A stretch of 64,000 bases of DNA, taken from assembly GCA_014695325.1 (NCBI GenBank), contig JACJNZ010000048.1:310001-374000 (forward strand), written 5' to 3'. The stretch is from Cyanobacteria bacterium FACHB-502 (GTDB lineage: Bacteria > Cyanobacteriota > Cyanobacteriia > Elainellales > Elainellaceae). Both the position numbers and the translations under genes were made by a program. This document shows positions 44,474-53,081 of this stretch, piece after piece. How positions within the stretch are numbered: the stretch's first letter is position 1; each line of letters begins with the position of its first letter. Under the pieces are notes generated by a model. The model worked only from the letters and a program-made list of their open reading frames with translations. It ran no database searches and had not been told where the DNA came from.

Positions 44474-45556
44474 CTTGCGCTCCTCAGTTTTTTCAGAACG
44501 ATACCAGGGCAAAATCCGATCGCAAAAGAATAGGGTTCCTGCCGCCACGCAAACCGGAATCGCCAGCAAATTCACAAACGGAATGCTCACCAACACCAGA
44601 CAGACGATCGCAAACCCTGCGCTACCGGGTAGACTCCGCCCAACAATTCCCAATTTCTGACGAAACGAAGGACGACGCCGCTCCACCGCAGAATCCAGAA
44701 AATCAAGACAGACGATCGTATCCGCCAAGATAATACCGCCGATCGTTGCAATTACTGTACCGATGCCGGGAAAGAAATTGAGCAAAAAGAGCGGTAGACC
44801 AAAGACGATCGTGAGAATTAGCTTGTTGAGTTCGTAGGTGATTGCCCGCCCGATTTCTGTCAAGAAACTAACGTTCACCGTTCGGAGTTGTCCAGTTTTG
44901 AGAATTTCAATTTCTTCTGACAGCTTGCCGTACCAGGGCGCACCCAGCAGCACCCCAAACTGAAGCAGCACAAAGCCCGTCAGCAGCAGCAGAATTACCG
45001 TCAGCAGCCCCCGCAGCAAAAACACAAATAGCCGCAGCGTTTCTCCCGGCACGGCATTGAGCCACTGAAGTAGCCAGTCGGGAAGGCGTACAGCAGGTAA
45101 ATTAATTTGCCATTGGGGAAACTGCCACTGCGGAAACTGCCACTGGGGAAGTCGCCAGTCAGGAAGCTGAATTGCCGGCAAAGCAATCTGCGGTAAAGGA
45201 ATATGAGGCAAATACGCGGTCAAATCAGGCAATTGAATCGGGGGCAAATGGACTGAAGGCAGATCAACCTGGGCGATCGATCCCCCCACCTGAGACAACT
45301 GCGCTAGCCATCCGGGAATCCCTGCAATCAGCGCATCAATTGCCCAATATCCTGCCGAGAGCAGCGCAGCATACAGCGTCACGCCCAGCACCAGATTGAT
45401 CACGATCGGAATCAAGATAAATTTCCGCAGTTGGGGCAATTTGGCAAATAGCCAGACAGCTCGAAGCGGATAGGATGCACCTGTGATCATGCTACCGGGT
45501 CCGCGATCGATGGGCGGCACAGCGGAGATAGGTTGGGAGTTTGGCTGCTGAGTCAT
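44456..45556 (-). CDS. EI24-domain membrane protein with LPxW repeat insertion
   Basis: 366 residues. EI24/CysZ-like membrane domain: [20 protein letters not shown] at the start, later [20 protein letters not shown] and the [21 protein letters not shown] region. Between TM1 and the second group is a periodic insertion (about 95-170) rich in Leu-Pro and Trp-Gln ([15 protein letters not shown]), longer than the 240-280 residues typical of the family. The insertion is probably extracytoplasmic. EI24-like proteins include the sulfate transporter CysZ; the function here is not known. Confidence 0.8.
   Translation of the reverse strand: MTQQPNSQPISAVPPIDRGPGSMITGASYPLRAVWLFAKLPQLRKFILIPIVINLVLGVTLYAALLSAGYWAIDALIAGIPGWLAQLSQVGGSIAQVDLPSVHLPPIQLPDLTAYLPHIPLPQIALPAIQLPDWRLPQWQFPQWQFPQWQINLPAVRLPDWLLQWLNAVPGETLRLFVFLLRGLLTVILLLLTGFVLLQFGVLLGAPWYGKLSEEIEILKTGQLRTVNVSFLTEIGRAITYELNKLILTIVFGLPLFLLNFFPGIGTVIATIGGIILADTIVCLDFLDSAVERRRPSFRQKLGIVGRSLPGSAGFAIVCLVLVSIPFVNLLAIPVCVAAGTLFFCDRILPWYRSEKTEERKLSPEG
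45109..45168. repeat. 15-bp tandem repeat within the EI24 gene
   Basis: Four adjacent units: GCCATTGGGGAAACT, GCCACTGCGGAAACT, GCCACTGGGGAAGTC, GCCAGTCAGGAAGCT. They encode the PQWQF-type periodicity. Confidence 0.75.
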
Positions 45557-45693
45557 CGTTATACGGTTTTCTGCCTATATCACTATCAATCACTACCAAT
45601 TCGACTATGACCTGGAAGCAATGTGCCCTGGAAGACCGACGATCGCTTCCCAGCCTGATATCTTGAGCTTAAATCAGGTGAAAGATTGTTAAT

Positions 45694-45717
45694 GCAGCCT
45701 TCGGGCTGCTTTTTTTT
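45694..45717 (+). terminator. Orphan rho-independent terminator upstream of trpS
   Basis: GCAGCC-TTCG-GGCTGC with eight T residues in the plus orientation; the reverse complement has no T-run. No plus-strand gene ends nearby, so it must end a small RNA, a leader transcript of trpS, or a read-through from outside. It lies 128 bp before the trpS start. Confidence 0.82.
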
Positions 45718-45844
45718 GGGCAATCAGCTCTCTTTTGCAAAAGAATTTACTCAAAATCTAGCTCATAACGTTCCACCGAAACCACTGCATCTGGTCGCGA
45801 TCGGGCAGAATAAATAGAGTATGTAAGGGGAATTGGGAAACGTT

Positions 45845-46855
45845 ATGGGTAAGCCGCGTGTGCTTTCAGGAATTCAGCCGACGGGTGAACTGCATCTAGG
45901 CAACTATCTGGGGGCAATTCGTAACTGGGTTGAGATTCAGCAGGACTATGACAGTTTCCTGTTTATGGCTGACCTCCACGCGATCACCGTGCCCCACGAC
46001 CCCACTCAGCTTGCCACAACGACTTACAAAGTGGCAGCGATGTATATGGCTTGCGGCATTAGCCTGGAGCACGCCACCATCTTTGTTCAGTCCCACGTTC
46101 CTGCCCATACGGAACTGGCATGGCTGTTTAACTGCATCACGCCCTTAAACTGGCTCGATGACATGGTGCAGTTTAAAGAGAAAGCGATTAAGCAGGGAGA
46201 AAACGTCAGTGCTGGGCTGCTGACCTATCCTGTTTTGCAGGCATCAGACATTTTGCTGTACGAGCCGGACAAAGTACCCGTTGGCGAAGACCAGAAGCAG
46301 CACCTGGAGCTAACTCGCGACATTGCCGCCCGACTGAACTACCTCTACGGCAAAGAAGACCAACCGATTCTCAAACTGCCCGATCCAATGATCCGCCGCG
46401 AAGGGGCACGGGTGATGAGCCTTACTGATGGCACGAAGAAAATGTCCAAGTCCGATCCTTCGGATGCCAGCCGCATCAATCTGCTCGACCCCCCCGACGA
46501 GATTCAGCGCAAAGTTAAACGCTGCAAAACTGACTCGGTACGCGGACTTACCTTTGATGATGCTGATCGCCCCGAATGCCACAACCTGCTGTCGCTCTAC
46601 ATGATCCTGTCAGGACAAACCAAAGAAGCCGTCGCCGCTGAATGTACTGATATGGGCTGGGGACAGTTCAAGCCCCTGCTGACCGACACCTTGATCAACG
46701 CACTCCAACCTATCCAGGAGAAATATCACGCCATTATGAACGACAAGGGCTATCTAGAATCGGTGCTGCAGCAGGGACGAGAAAAGGCAGAGTCGATCGC
46801 CAATGTCACTTTGTCAAAAGTCAAAGACGCGCTGGGATATTCTAAACCCCTTTAA
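45845..46855 (+). CDS. trpS: Tryptophanyl-tRNA synthetase
   Basis: ATG 45845 (336 residues). Class I aaRS signatures: RVLSGIQPTGELHLGNYLGA with the HIGH-equivalent HLGN, FLFMADLHAIT, VGEDQKQHLELTRDIAARLN and the KMSKS loop GTKKMSKS. It charges tRNA-Trp. Single-copy housekeeping gene. An unpaired intrinsic terminator upstream might attenuate it. Confidence 0.96.
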   Translation: MGKPRVLSGIQPTGELHLGNYLGAIRNWVEIQQDYDSFLFMADLHAITVPHDPTQLATTTYKVAAMYMACGISLEHATIFVQSHVPAHTELAWLFNCITPLNWLDDMVQFKEKAIKQGENVSAGLLTYPVLQASDILLYEPDKVPVGEDQKQHLELTRDIAARLNYLYGKEDQPILKLPDPMIRREGARVMSLTDGTKKMSKSDPSDASRINLLDPPDEIQRKVKRCKTDSVRGLTFDDADRPECHNLLSLYMILSGQTKEAVAAECTDMGWGQFKPLLTDTLINALQPIQEKYHAIMNDKGYLESVLQQGREKAESIANVTLSKVKDALGYSKPL

Positions 46856-47172
46856 GGAATGGTTTGAGGAATCTTAGAGATTTTGATTGCCCCCTAGATC
46901 CCCTATTCATAGGGACTTTGAAATTTGTAGAAAGCTCAGTTTCTCCCAGCATGGAATGACGGTGAGCAAACTGGCGATCGACATACCCAAGCTTCTCAGT
47001 CCCAAGCTTCTGAGTGAACTGCCCCCAGCCTCAAATTCTAAGGAAACTCAAAGTCCCCACCGATGGGAGATTTAGGGGGTCGCAATGCCTAAAACGAAGC
47101 TTATTTCGCTGTAGGGATACGATCGCCACAATTGGACACTAGGAAGTTTGGGTAACAGCCTCAACCCTCCTC
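46856..47172. other. Intergenic region containing a MITE-like repeat element
   Basis: Downstream of trpS. Almost the whole region is the inverted-repeat element at 46886-47090; no ORF. Confidence 0.55.
46886..47090. repeat. MITE-like element, copy 3 of the dispersed repeat
   Basis: Left end TTGCCCCCTAGATCCCC ... GGGACTTTGAAA and right end (reverse complement) GACCCCCTAAATCTCCC ... GGGGACTTTGAG are imperfect terminal inverted repeats of about 38 bp around a 130-bp centre. No transposase, as for a MITE or a palindromic repeat. Confidence 0.65.
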
Positions 47173-48021
47173 CTACAGCAAAAGACTATCTCCTTCCGGC
47201 TCAAAAATCAGCTCATAGTCAAACGCAAGCGAATTGGGATGGCGAATTACCCCAAATCCAAATTGAGAAGTGCGATCGGCAGTAAAAGTCGCAATCACCA
47301 GTGCCAGCAGCTTCTTTTCAGGAATGTTGGGCTGCTGCACAAAGTAACTGCGTTTCGCAAAAAATACGCCCTCGTCCTTGGGGACAATAATGCCGTTAAT
47401 CCGGTGGGCGTGCTGAATCGGCTTGATGAGATTCTGAATAAATTCTTCCTGGTTGCGCTGGAGGCGATAAAGCCGCTCATGCTGACACCAGCTCATTTGA
47501 AACATCATCTTCAGCAATTCAAATCCCAGGATGTAGTTAAAGACGTGATTGCCTTCCTCGCTACTGAGGACAAGCTTCAGCGCGGATTGAAGATATAGAT
47601 CGGGCTGCCTGCGCGTATCCTGTGCTGAATGAACATAGAACTGACGAATGTAGGTGCGTAATACGGCTTCTGACAGGTCAGTCTCAATCCGAAAGTCGCG
47701 CAAGTATTGCTTGACGCGCTGCCTCATTTCCTGATCTTCTAACTTTTTAGACACCACGCCATCTGCGGTGTAGTCATCCAAAAATTCTGCCTGTGCTTCG
47801 GAAGATGCCGCGCAAATTAAATGACAGAGCGAAAGCACGTAGCGTCGCTGTTGCCAGGGCAAACTCTCCACCCAGTTTCGAGCCGGGGTCGGCAGCTTGC
47901 TGAGGATCGCATCATGAAAGCCATTGTTCAGGGTCAGTAAACCTGCCTGGTGAACAAACTTCGGCCCATCTGATTGCGGTAGATCGGGGGTGAATGGGGG
48001 GGGGAACGAGTTCATGAACAC
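47173..48021 (-). CDS. Conserved cyanobacterial hypothetical protein
   Basis: 282 residues, soluble and mostly helical in the first two thirds (WVESLPWQQRRYVLSLCHLIC, then DDYTADGVVSKKLEDQEMRQ). The last part is probably beta (NGIIVPKDEGVFFAKRSYFV..., FTADRTSQFGFGVIRHPNSL). It contains no motif I can name. The gene is alone on this strand, upstream of pyrE but separate. Function unknown. Confidence 0.65.
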   Translation of the reverse strand: MFMNSFPPPFTPDLPQSDGPKFVHQAGLLTLNNGFHDAILSKLPTPARNWVESLPWQQRRYVLSLCHLICAASSEAQAEFLDDYTADGVVSKKLEDQEMRQRVKQYLRDFRIETDLSEAVLRTYIRQFYVHSAQDTRRQPDLYLQSALKLVLSSEEGNHVFNYILGFELLKMMFQMSWCQHERLYRLQRNQEEFIQNLIKPIQHAHRINGIIVPKDEGVFFAKRSYFVQQPNIPEKKLLALVIATFTADRTSQFGFGVIRHPNSLAFDYELIFEPEGDSLLL

Positions 48022-48134
48022 TCAGTGCGGGCAGGGTTGGTATGCCTGCTAGAATGCCCGATCGAATTTTGAAGTTCCCTCCGCAAATTCACTAGTTTTT
48101 GTGGCCTGAAATCTGCCCTGAGAATCAACCTGAA

Positions 48135-48755
48135 TCAGGCTTGTCGCTTTGCCCAGTGCTGCTTGATGTCCTGAATGGAGAAGATGGTTTGAAAGTCGAG
48201 CTGCTGCTGCTGATAAAGTTCCGCGCCACCCTGATGCCGATCGACCAACGAAATTACCTGCGTGACCTGATAGCTCGCTTGCCGAAGCCGATCGACTGCT
48301 TTCAGTGCCGATTGTCCAGTTGTGACCACATCTTCTAACACCACAACCGGGCTTCCTTCTGGCAGGGGCAATCCTTCAATGTATGCCTGGGTCCCGTGTC
48401 CTTTAGCTTCCTTGCGAACAATGAGTGGCGCGATCGATCGTCCGGCATAGGCGGCTGCTACACTCGTTGCCGACACGATCGGATCAGCTCCCAGGGTCAG
48501 TCCGGCTACGGCGATCGTTTCCGGCGGCAGCATCGACAGCACGACCCGACCCACTGCCACGCCCCCCAGCGGATGCAGCGTCACCTGCTTGCCGTTGATG
48601 TAATACTCGCTGCGTTGCCCGGAAGACAGCACAAAGTCGCCTTCACGATAAGCAAAGTCACAGAACAAATCCAGCAAATATTGCTTGAGTTCGGGCAGGT
48701 CTGCTTGCGTGACCAGGGTAATGGCTTCGGAAGAGGCGATCGTCGATTCGCTCAT
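48135..48755 (-). CDS. pyrE: Orotate phosphoribosyltransferase
   Basis: 206 residues of the type I PRTase fold: FVLSSGQRSEYYINGKQVTL at the N-terminus and the PRPP motif VVVLEDVVTTGQSALKAV (E-D-V-V-T-T-G). LGADPIVSATS and LIVRKEAKGHGTQAYIEG fit OPRTase. It converts orotate and PRPP to OMP in pyrimidine synthesis. The pathway's dihydroorotate dehydrogenase is also in this window (60940), but not linked. Confidence 0.94.
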   Translation of the reverse strand: MSESTIASSEAITLVTQADLPELKQYLLDLFCDFAYREGDFVLSSGQRSEYYINGKQVTLHPLGGVAVGRVVLSMLPPETIAVAGLTLGADPIVSATSVAAAYAGRSIAPLIVRKEAKGHGTQAYIEGLPLPEGSPVVVLEDVVTTGQSALKAVDRLRQASYQVTQVISLVDRHQGGAELYQQQQLDFQTIFSIQDIKQHWAKRQA

Positions 48756-48869
48756 TGATAGATTTAACGTGACTGGTTGAGAGATTGCTTATTTACTGTC
48801 CCACACATTTGCCTCGTACAGCATTGCTTAATCCCAGTCTGAACTCGCCCCCAATCTTTCACAGCTTAG

Positions 48870-48920
48870 AAATTCCCAAATCTCAAAGTTCCCTAGAGAA
48901 TTGGCCTCCTGAGGGGGCAC
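48870..48920. repeat. Dispersed repeat, fragment copy 4
   Basis: On the minus strand GGTGCCCCCTCAGGAGG ... GGGAACTTTGAGATTTGGG, the same order of parts as in copy 2, in inverted orientation. Confidence 0.6.
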
Positions 48921-48957
48921 CAACGCTATCAAACTCATCCCTTCATGTCCGTTCCAT

Positions 48958-49323
48958 TCAACCGTCCGTTCCAGTGGATTGTCCCAGCACGACCTCGCAG
49001 TATTGCCTCAAGAGTGTCAACCGATCGCCAATCTGCTTCTGTCGCTGGCTTGCGGTCGAAGGCTGTCGAGCCGCCTTCAGAAACAAAACATCCGTTGAGA
49101 GCAGGCGAAACTGCTTGGCAATCTCGGTTTGGATTGACTGAAGCTTAGTGGCGATCGGCGGGTTGAGGGCATCCAGATCCAGGGGCAAGATCTGTTGATG
49201 AAAGATTTGCTGTGCAGCTTCGACTTCGGCAGTGGTGAGTTCTCCCTCATTAGTTAGGTCGATCAAGCGATCGATTGATGCCTGTAAAGCGAGAAAAGGT
49301 TGACGGTATTGTTCAGTTAACAT
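48958..49323 (-). CDS. PatD-like heterocyst frequency control family protein
   Basis: ATG 49323 (121 residues). A purely helical protein: QYRQPFLALQASIDRLIDLT, QQIFHQQILPLDLDAL and the family hallmark EIAKQFRLLSTDVLFLKAARQPST, then QIGDRLTLLRQYCEVVL. I recall PatD as a Trp/Leu-rich helical protein of similar length that in Anabaena affects heterocyst number and FtsZ. Related proteins are also found in non-heterocystous cyanobacteria, so the name does not prove heterocysts here. Confidence 0.6.
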   Translation of the reverse strand: MLTEQYRQPFLALQASIDRLIDLTNEGELTTAEVEAAQQIFHQQILPLDLDALNPPIATKLQSIQTEIAKQFRLLSTDVLFLKAARQPSTASQRQKQIGDRLTLLRQYCEVVLGQSTGTDG

Positions 49324-49842
49324 TCGGTTTTGTCGTTTCGGTGAGGATGCCCTTCTTTGGATAGAAGTAAAATGTGTCGCAGTATGCACCTTAATAGGTT
49401 AAAGTAGTGTTAAGCTTCCTGGTCGCTTCTTTATCAATTTCCTCTTATCCTTAAGAGTAAGAGATAGACTCCTTTCCCGTTTCCACCTGCCGTACTGGTT
49501 TAGCAATCTGTATCAGCGGCTTGTTGCAGTCCATGATCAAGTCTTTGATCAAGTCATTGCTTTAAGTCATTAGCTGTAGCCCCGATTACAGCGATTTGTA
49601 AACTTGGGGTGGGCAGTTTAATATTTTTCCTTAACAATCTTTTGACAGACCTCAAAACAAATTGTCGATCGCTGGTCGTTTCATTAGCGACTTGCCACGA
49701 TCGGTCAGTTTCTCAGTTTGAGCAAGCACGTTGGAGCAATATTCTGCTTCAGCAACCCACCTTATTTCAAATTGGGTACGATGGCGTAAAATTACGCAAT
49801 CATCCACCCTTAGCCCCTTTACCCGCACTCAGGGCTTAACCT
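49324..49842. other. Divergent intergenic region, 519 bp
   Basis: Between the PatD-like gene and relA/spoT; presumably both promoters. A short direct repeat TGATCAAGTC (about 49535-49555) is visible. No ORF. Confidence 0.5.
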
Positions 49843-52113
49843 ATGAATGTAGCCATCGCCACGCTTCCCACTGATATTGCTTTACCCAACTGGCTTGAGG
49901 ATTGTTTGACCGAGCATCAATCGCCCCTTGCCTGTGCTGAACCCACTCCCACGCCCAATGATATTTCGCTTGTTTGTCAGGCATTTGAGTTTGCCTACTG
50001 TCTACATCAGGGGCAAAAGCGGGCTTCGGGAGAACCTTACATTGCCCATCCGGTCGCCGTTGCGGGATTACTGCGTGATCTGGGGGGCAGTGCGCCGATG
50101 ATAGCGGCAGGGTTTCTGCATGACATTATCGAGGATACGGATGTCACGGGCGAAGAGCTAGAGCGGCGATTTGGCGCAGAAGTGCGGCGGCTCGTGGAAG
50201 GCGTCACCAAGCTTTCTAAGTTTAATTTCTCCAGTAAGACGGAGCGGCAGGCAGAAAACTTCCGGCGGATGTTCCTGGCGATGGCTCAGGATATTCGCGT
50301 GATCGTGGTCAAGCTTGCCGATCGCCTGCACAACATGAGAACGCTAGAACACCTAACTGATGATAAGCGGAGGCGCATTGCCCTGGAAACACGAGAAATT
50401 TTTGCGCCGTTAGCGAACCGCTTGGGGATTGGACGGTTTAAGTGGGAATTGGAGGATCTGTCGTTTAAATATCTGGAGCCGGAGGCATACCAGCAGATCA
50501 AGCAATTGATTTCTGATAAACGAACTGATCGCGAAGCCCGACTGGAAAAAGTGGCAGAAACCCTGCGGGAGCGGCTTGATCAGCTTGGAATTCACTGCTA
50601 TGACATCAGCGGTCGCCCAAAGCACCTGTACGGCATTTATCAAAAGATGCAGCGACAGCAAAAAAGCTTTGAGGAAATCTACGATATCGCGGCAGTGCGG
50701 GTAATCGTGGGAACCAACGATGAATGCTATCGTGCCTTGGCAGTAGTGCATGATGCCTTTTGTCCGATTCCCGGTCGCTTCAAGGACTATATTGGTTTGC
50801 CTAAGCCCAACCGCTACCAGTCGCTGCACACGGTGGTGATCGGCACAACGGGTAGACCGATCGAAGTTCAGATTCGCACGCTGGAAATGCATCACGTTGC
50901 CGAGTACGGAATTGCCGCCCACTGGAAATACAAGGAATCTGGCAATAGCCACACGCGCCTTTCAACTGACGACGAGAAATTCACCTGGCTGCGGCAGTTG
51001 CTCGACTGGCAAAACGATCTAAAAGATGCCCAGGAATACCTGGAAAGCGTCAAAGATAATTTGTTTGCGGACGATGTTTATGTGTTTACGCCGAGCGGAG
51101 ACGTGGTCGCGCTGGGGCAGGGCGCAACGCCTGTGGATTTTGCCTACCGAATTCATACCGAAGTGGGCAATCACTGTGCGGGGGCAAAGGTGAACGAGCG
51201 AATGGTAACGCTGGATACTGTTCTGAAAAACGGCGACATCGTAGAGATCATCACCCAGAAAAACTCCCACCCCAGCCTCGACTGGCTCAACTTTGTCGTC
51301 ACGCCGGGGGCACGTAACCGCATTCTTCAGTGGTATAAGCGATCGCACCGCGACGAAAACCTTCAGCGCGGACGCGAAATGCTGGAGAAAGAAATGGGCA
51401 AGCGCGGCTTTGAAGCTCTGCTCAAGTCCAGCCCGATGCAAGCAGCAGCAGAACGCTGTAATTACCAATCCGCAGAAGATTTGCTAGCGGCTCTAGGCTA
51501 CGGAGAAGTCACGCTGAATCTAGTTCTGAACCGTTTGCGTGAGGCAATCAAAGCCACCCAGCCGATCGCCCCCGCTGCCCCCACCGAAGAAGTCAAAACC
51601 CTGCTGCTGCCGTCCAATTCAACCAGTGCCCCTGCTCAGCCACGTGGCAAAGAATCGCCGATCGCTGGAGTCGAAGGATTGCTGCACTCGCTTGCTAAGT
51701 GCTGTAACCCCGTTCCGGGCGAACCCATTATCGGTGTGGTGACACTGGGCAGTCGCGGCATTTCGATTCACCGTCAGGGCTGTAGCAATACCGAATCGGT
51801 TCCGGGCGATCGCTTGATTCCGGTAAGCTGGAACCCAATAGACGATCACCATGCCCGTCCGCAAACTTATCCAGTCGAGATTGAGATTGACGTGATCGAT
51901 CGCGTGGGTGTGCTGAAGGACATTCTCTCCCGCCTCAGCGACTACCGCATCAACGTTCGCAGTGCCCAGGTGAAAACGATTCCCGGACAAACTGCGAAGA
52001 TTAATCTGGGAATTGATATTGTGGATCACTCGCAGCTAGAGCGAACCTTCACCCAAATTCGCAAAATGAGCGATGTGATCAAACTGCGCCGAATTAGCGA
52101 GGTTGCTGAGTAG
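49843..52113 (+). CDS. Bifunctional (p)ppGpp synthetase/hydrolase
   Basis: 756 residues in the Rel order. HD hydrolase (about 50-190; SGEPYIAHPVAVAG, AGFLHDIIEDTD, KLADRLHNMRTL, all with metal ligands). Synthetase (about 260-375; YDIAAVRVIV, GRFKDYIGLPKPNRYQSLHT, VEIQIRTLEMHHVAEYG type). TGS (about 405-465; VFTPSGDVVALGQGATPVDFAYRIH, quoted in part), helical/CC domain, and a C-terminal ACT (IDVIDRVGVLKDILSRLSDYRINV, in part). Both active sites appear intact, so it should balance ppGpp during darkness or starvation. Confidence 0.95.
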   Translation: MNVAIATLPTDIALPNWLEDCLTEHQSPLACAEPTPTPNDISLVCQAFEFAYCLHQGQKRASGEPYIAHPVAVAGLLRDLGGSAPMIAAGFLHDIIEDTDVTGEELERRFGAEVRRLVEGVTKLSKFNFSSKTERQAENFRRMFLAMAQDIRVIVVKLADRLHNMRTLEHLTDDKRRRIALETREIFAPLANRLGIGRFKWELEDLSFKYLEPEAYQQIKQLISDKRTDREARLEKVAETLRERLDQLGIHCYDISGRPKHLYGIYQKMQRQQKSFEEIYDIAAVRVIVGTNDECYRALAVVHDAFCPIPGRFKDYIGLPKPNRYQSLHTVVIGTTGRPIEVQIRTLEMHHVAEYGIAAHWKYKESGNSHTRLSTDDEKFTWLRQLLDWQNDLKDAQEYLESVKDNLFADDVYVFTPSGDVVALGQGATPVDFAYRIHTEVGNHCAGAKVNERMVTLDTVLKNGDIVEIITQKNSHPSLDWLNFVVTPGARNRILQWYKRSHRDENLQRGREMLEKEMGKRGFEALLKSSPMQAAAERCNYQSAEDLLAALGYGEVTLNLVLNRLREAIKATQPIAPAAPTEEVKTLLLPSNSTSAPAQPRGKESPIAGVEGLLHSLAKCCNPVPGEPIIGVVTLGSRGISIHRQGCSNTESVPGDRLIPVSWNPIDDHHARPQTYPVEIEIDVIDRVGVLKDILSRLSDYRINVRSAQVKTIPGQTAKINLGIDIVDHSQLERTFTQIRKMSDVIKLRRISEVAE

Positions 52114-52118
52114 CCTGC

Positions 52119-53003
52119 TCAACTTCCTGGTTTAGGCTTGGGCTGCACTCGCGATCTTGCCTGCCGCTTCTTCTGATTCTTCTGAGGCGCGCCCATACCC
52201 GTCCAAGCAATGACCCCATAGCCGCTTGCCAGCGTCAGTGCAGTCAAAATCGTATGAATTCGCAGCTTGCGGGTTTCTGTTGTGATGCGATCGCGCTCCT
52301 GCTGCTGCTGGGTTTTGATTTGTTCAATTCCGGTCTGTTTTGCCTTGGCTAGCTCTTGCTCTAGCAATTGGGGCTTGTCCTGCACGCGCTCGGTAAGCTC
52401 GAGGAGCTGCTGGAGTTCGGTTTGCTGTCCTGGCAACAACTGGCTCTGTAAGGGGTTATCTGCGTTATCGGTATCTTCAAGCTGTGCCTGAATTTCCCGC
52501 CGTCGAGCAGCGTCAGACAGCAAAAGATTAATCTGCTCTCGTCTTTCGCTCAGGCGATCGCTCAACTCCTGTTCTGCCTGTTTTGCCTGTTCGTTAAGCT
52601 GGCGGGTAGTGGCAGCACTGGCAATTCGACTGCTGTTGAAATAGAGAGGAGCCAGTAGCGCAAACAGCACACTATAGCAGCAGGAAAGAAAAACGACCCC
52701 AGAGAACCATCGCGGCTTGGCAGGCTTCTTTTTTTTGCCAGCAGGACGACCGGAAGGCATACCGCCCGCCGAAACATCAATCCACGCGCCGAGCAGCAGC
52801 AGGGCAAATCCTATAAGTGGAATTGTGCCGCGCAAAACCCAGTCTCGAATCAGCATTGTCAGCCACACCTGATCGAGAAAATTGGGCGGAACGACCAGGA
52901 TCAGGCAATCAACGATCGACCCAATCACCATTAGTCCTCCCACCAGTTTCAAGATCAGCGCAGCATAGGCAGGAGGAGATAAAGGGGATAAAGCAGCTTT
53001 CAT
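52119..53003 (-). CDS. HpsJ family protein
   Basis: 294 residues with four membrane segments (two in 15-75, one at about 100-120, one near 255-275). A cytoplasmic or periplasmic coiled coil lies between the last two (QLNEQAKQAEQELSDRLSERREQ... QLLEQELAKAKQTGIEQIKT). The N-terminal GLMVIGSIVDCLILVVPPNF and FALLLLGAWIDVSA are those of HpsJ-like proteins linked to hormogonium polysaccharide secretion. The rest of the hps cluster is not here. Convergent with relA/spoT, 5 bp between stops. Confidence 0.75.
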   Translation of the reverse strand: MKAALSPLSPPAYAALILKLVGGLMVIGSIVDCLILVVPPNFLDQVWLTMLIRDWVLRGTIPLIGFALLLLGAWIDVSAGGMPSGRPAGKKKKPAKPRWFSGVVFLSCCYSVLFALLAPLYFNSSRIASAATTRQLNEQAKQAEQELSDRLSERREQINLLLSDAARRREIQAQLEDTDNADNPLQSQLLPGQQTELQQLLELTERVQDKPQLLEQELAKAKQTGIEQIKTQQQQERDRITTETRKLRIHTILTALTLASGYGVIAWTGMGAPQKNQKKRQARSRVQPKPKPGS

Positions 53004-53081
53004 AGGGGGTTTGGTGGATGGATAAGCATCCTTTAACGTTCCCGGAAGCAGCTTAGAGTCACCAGGCGATTGGGGATTAGA

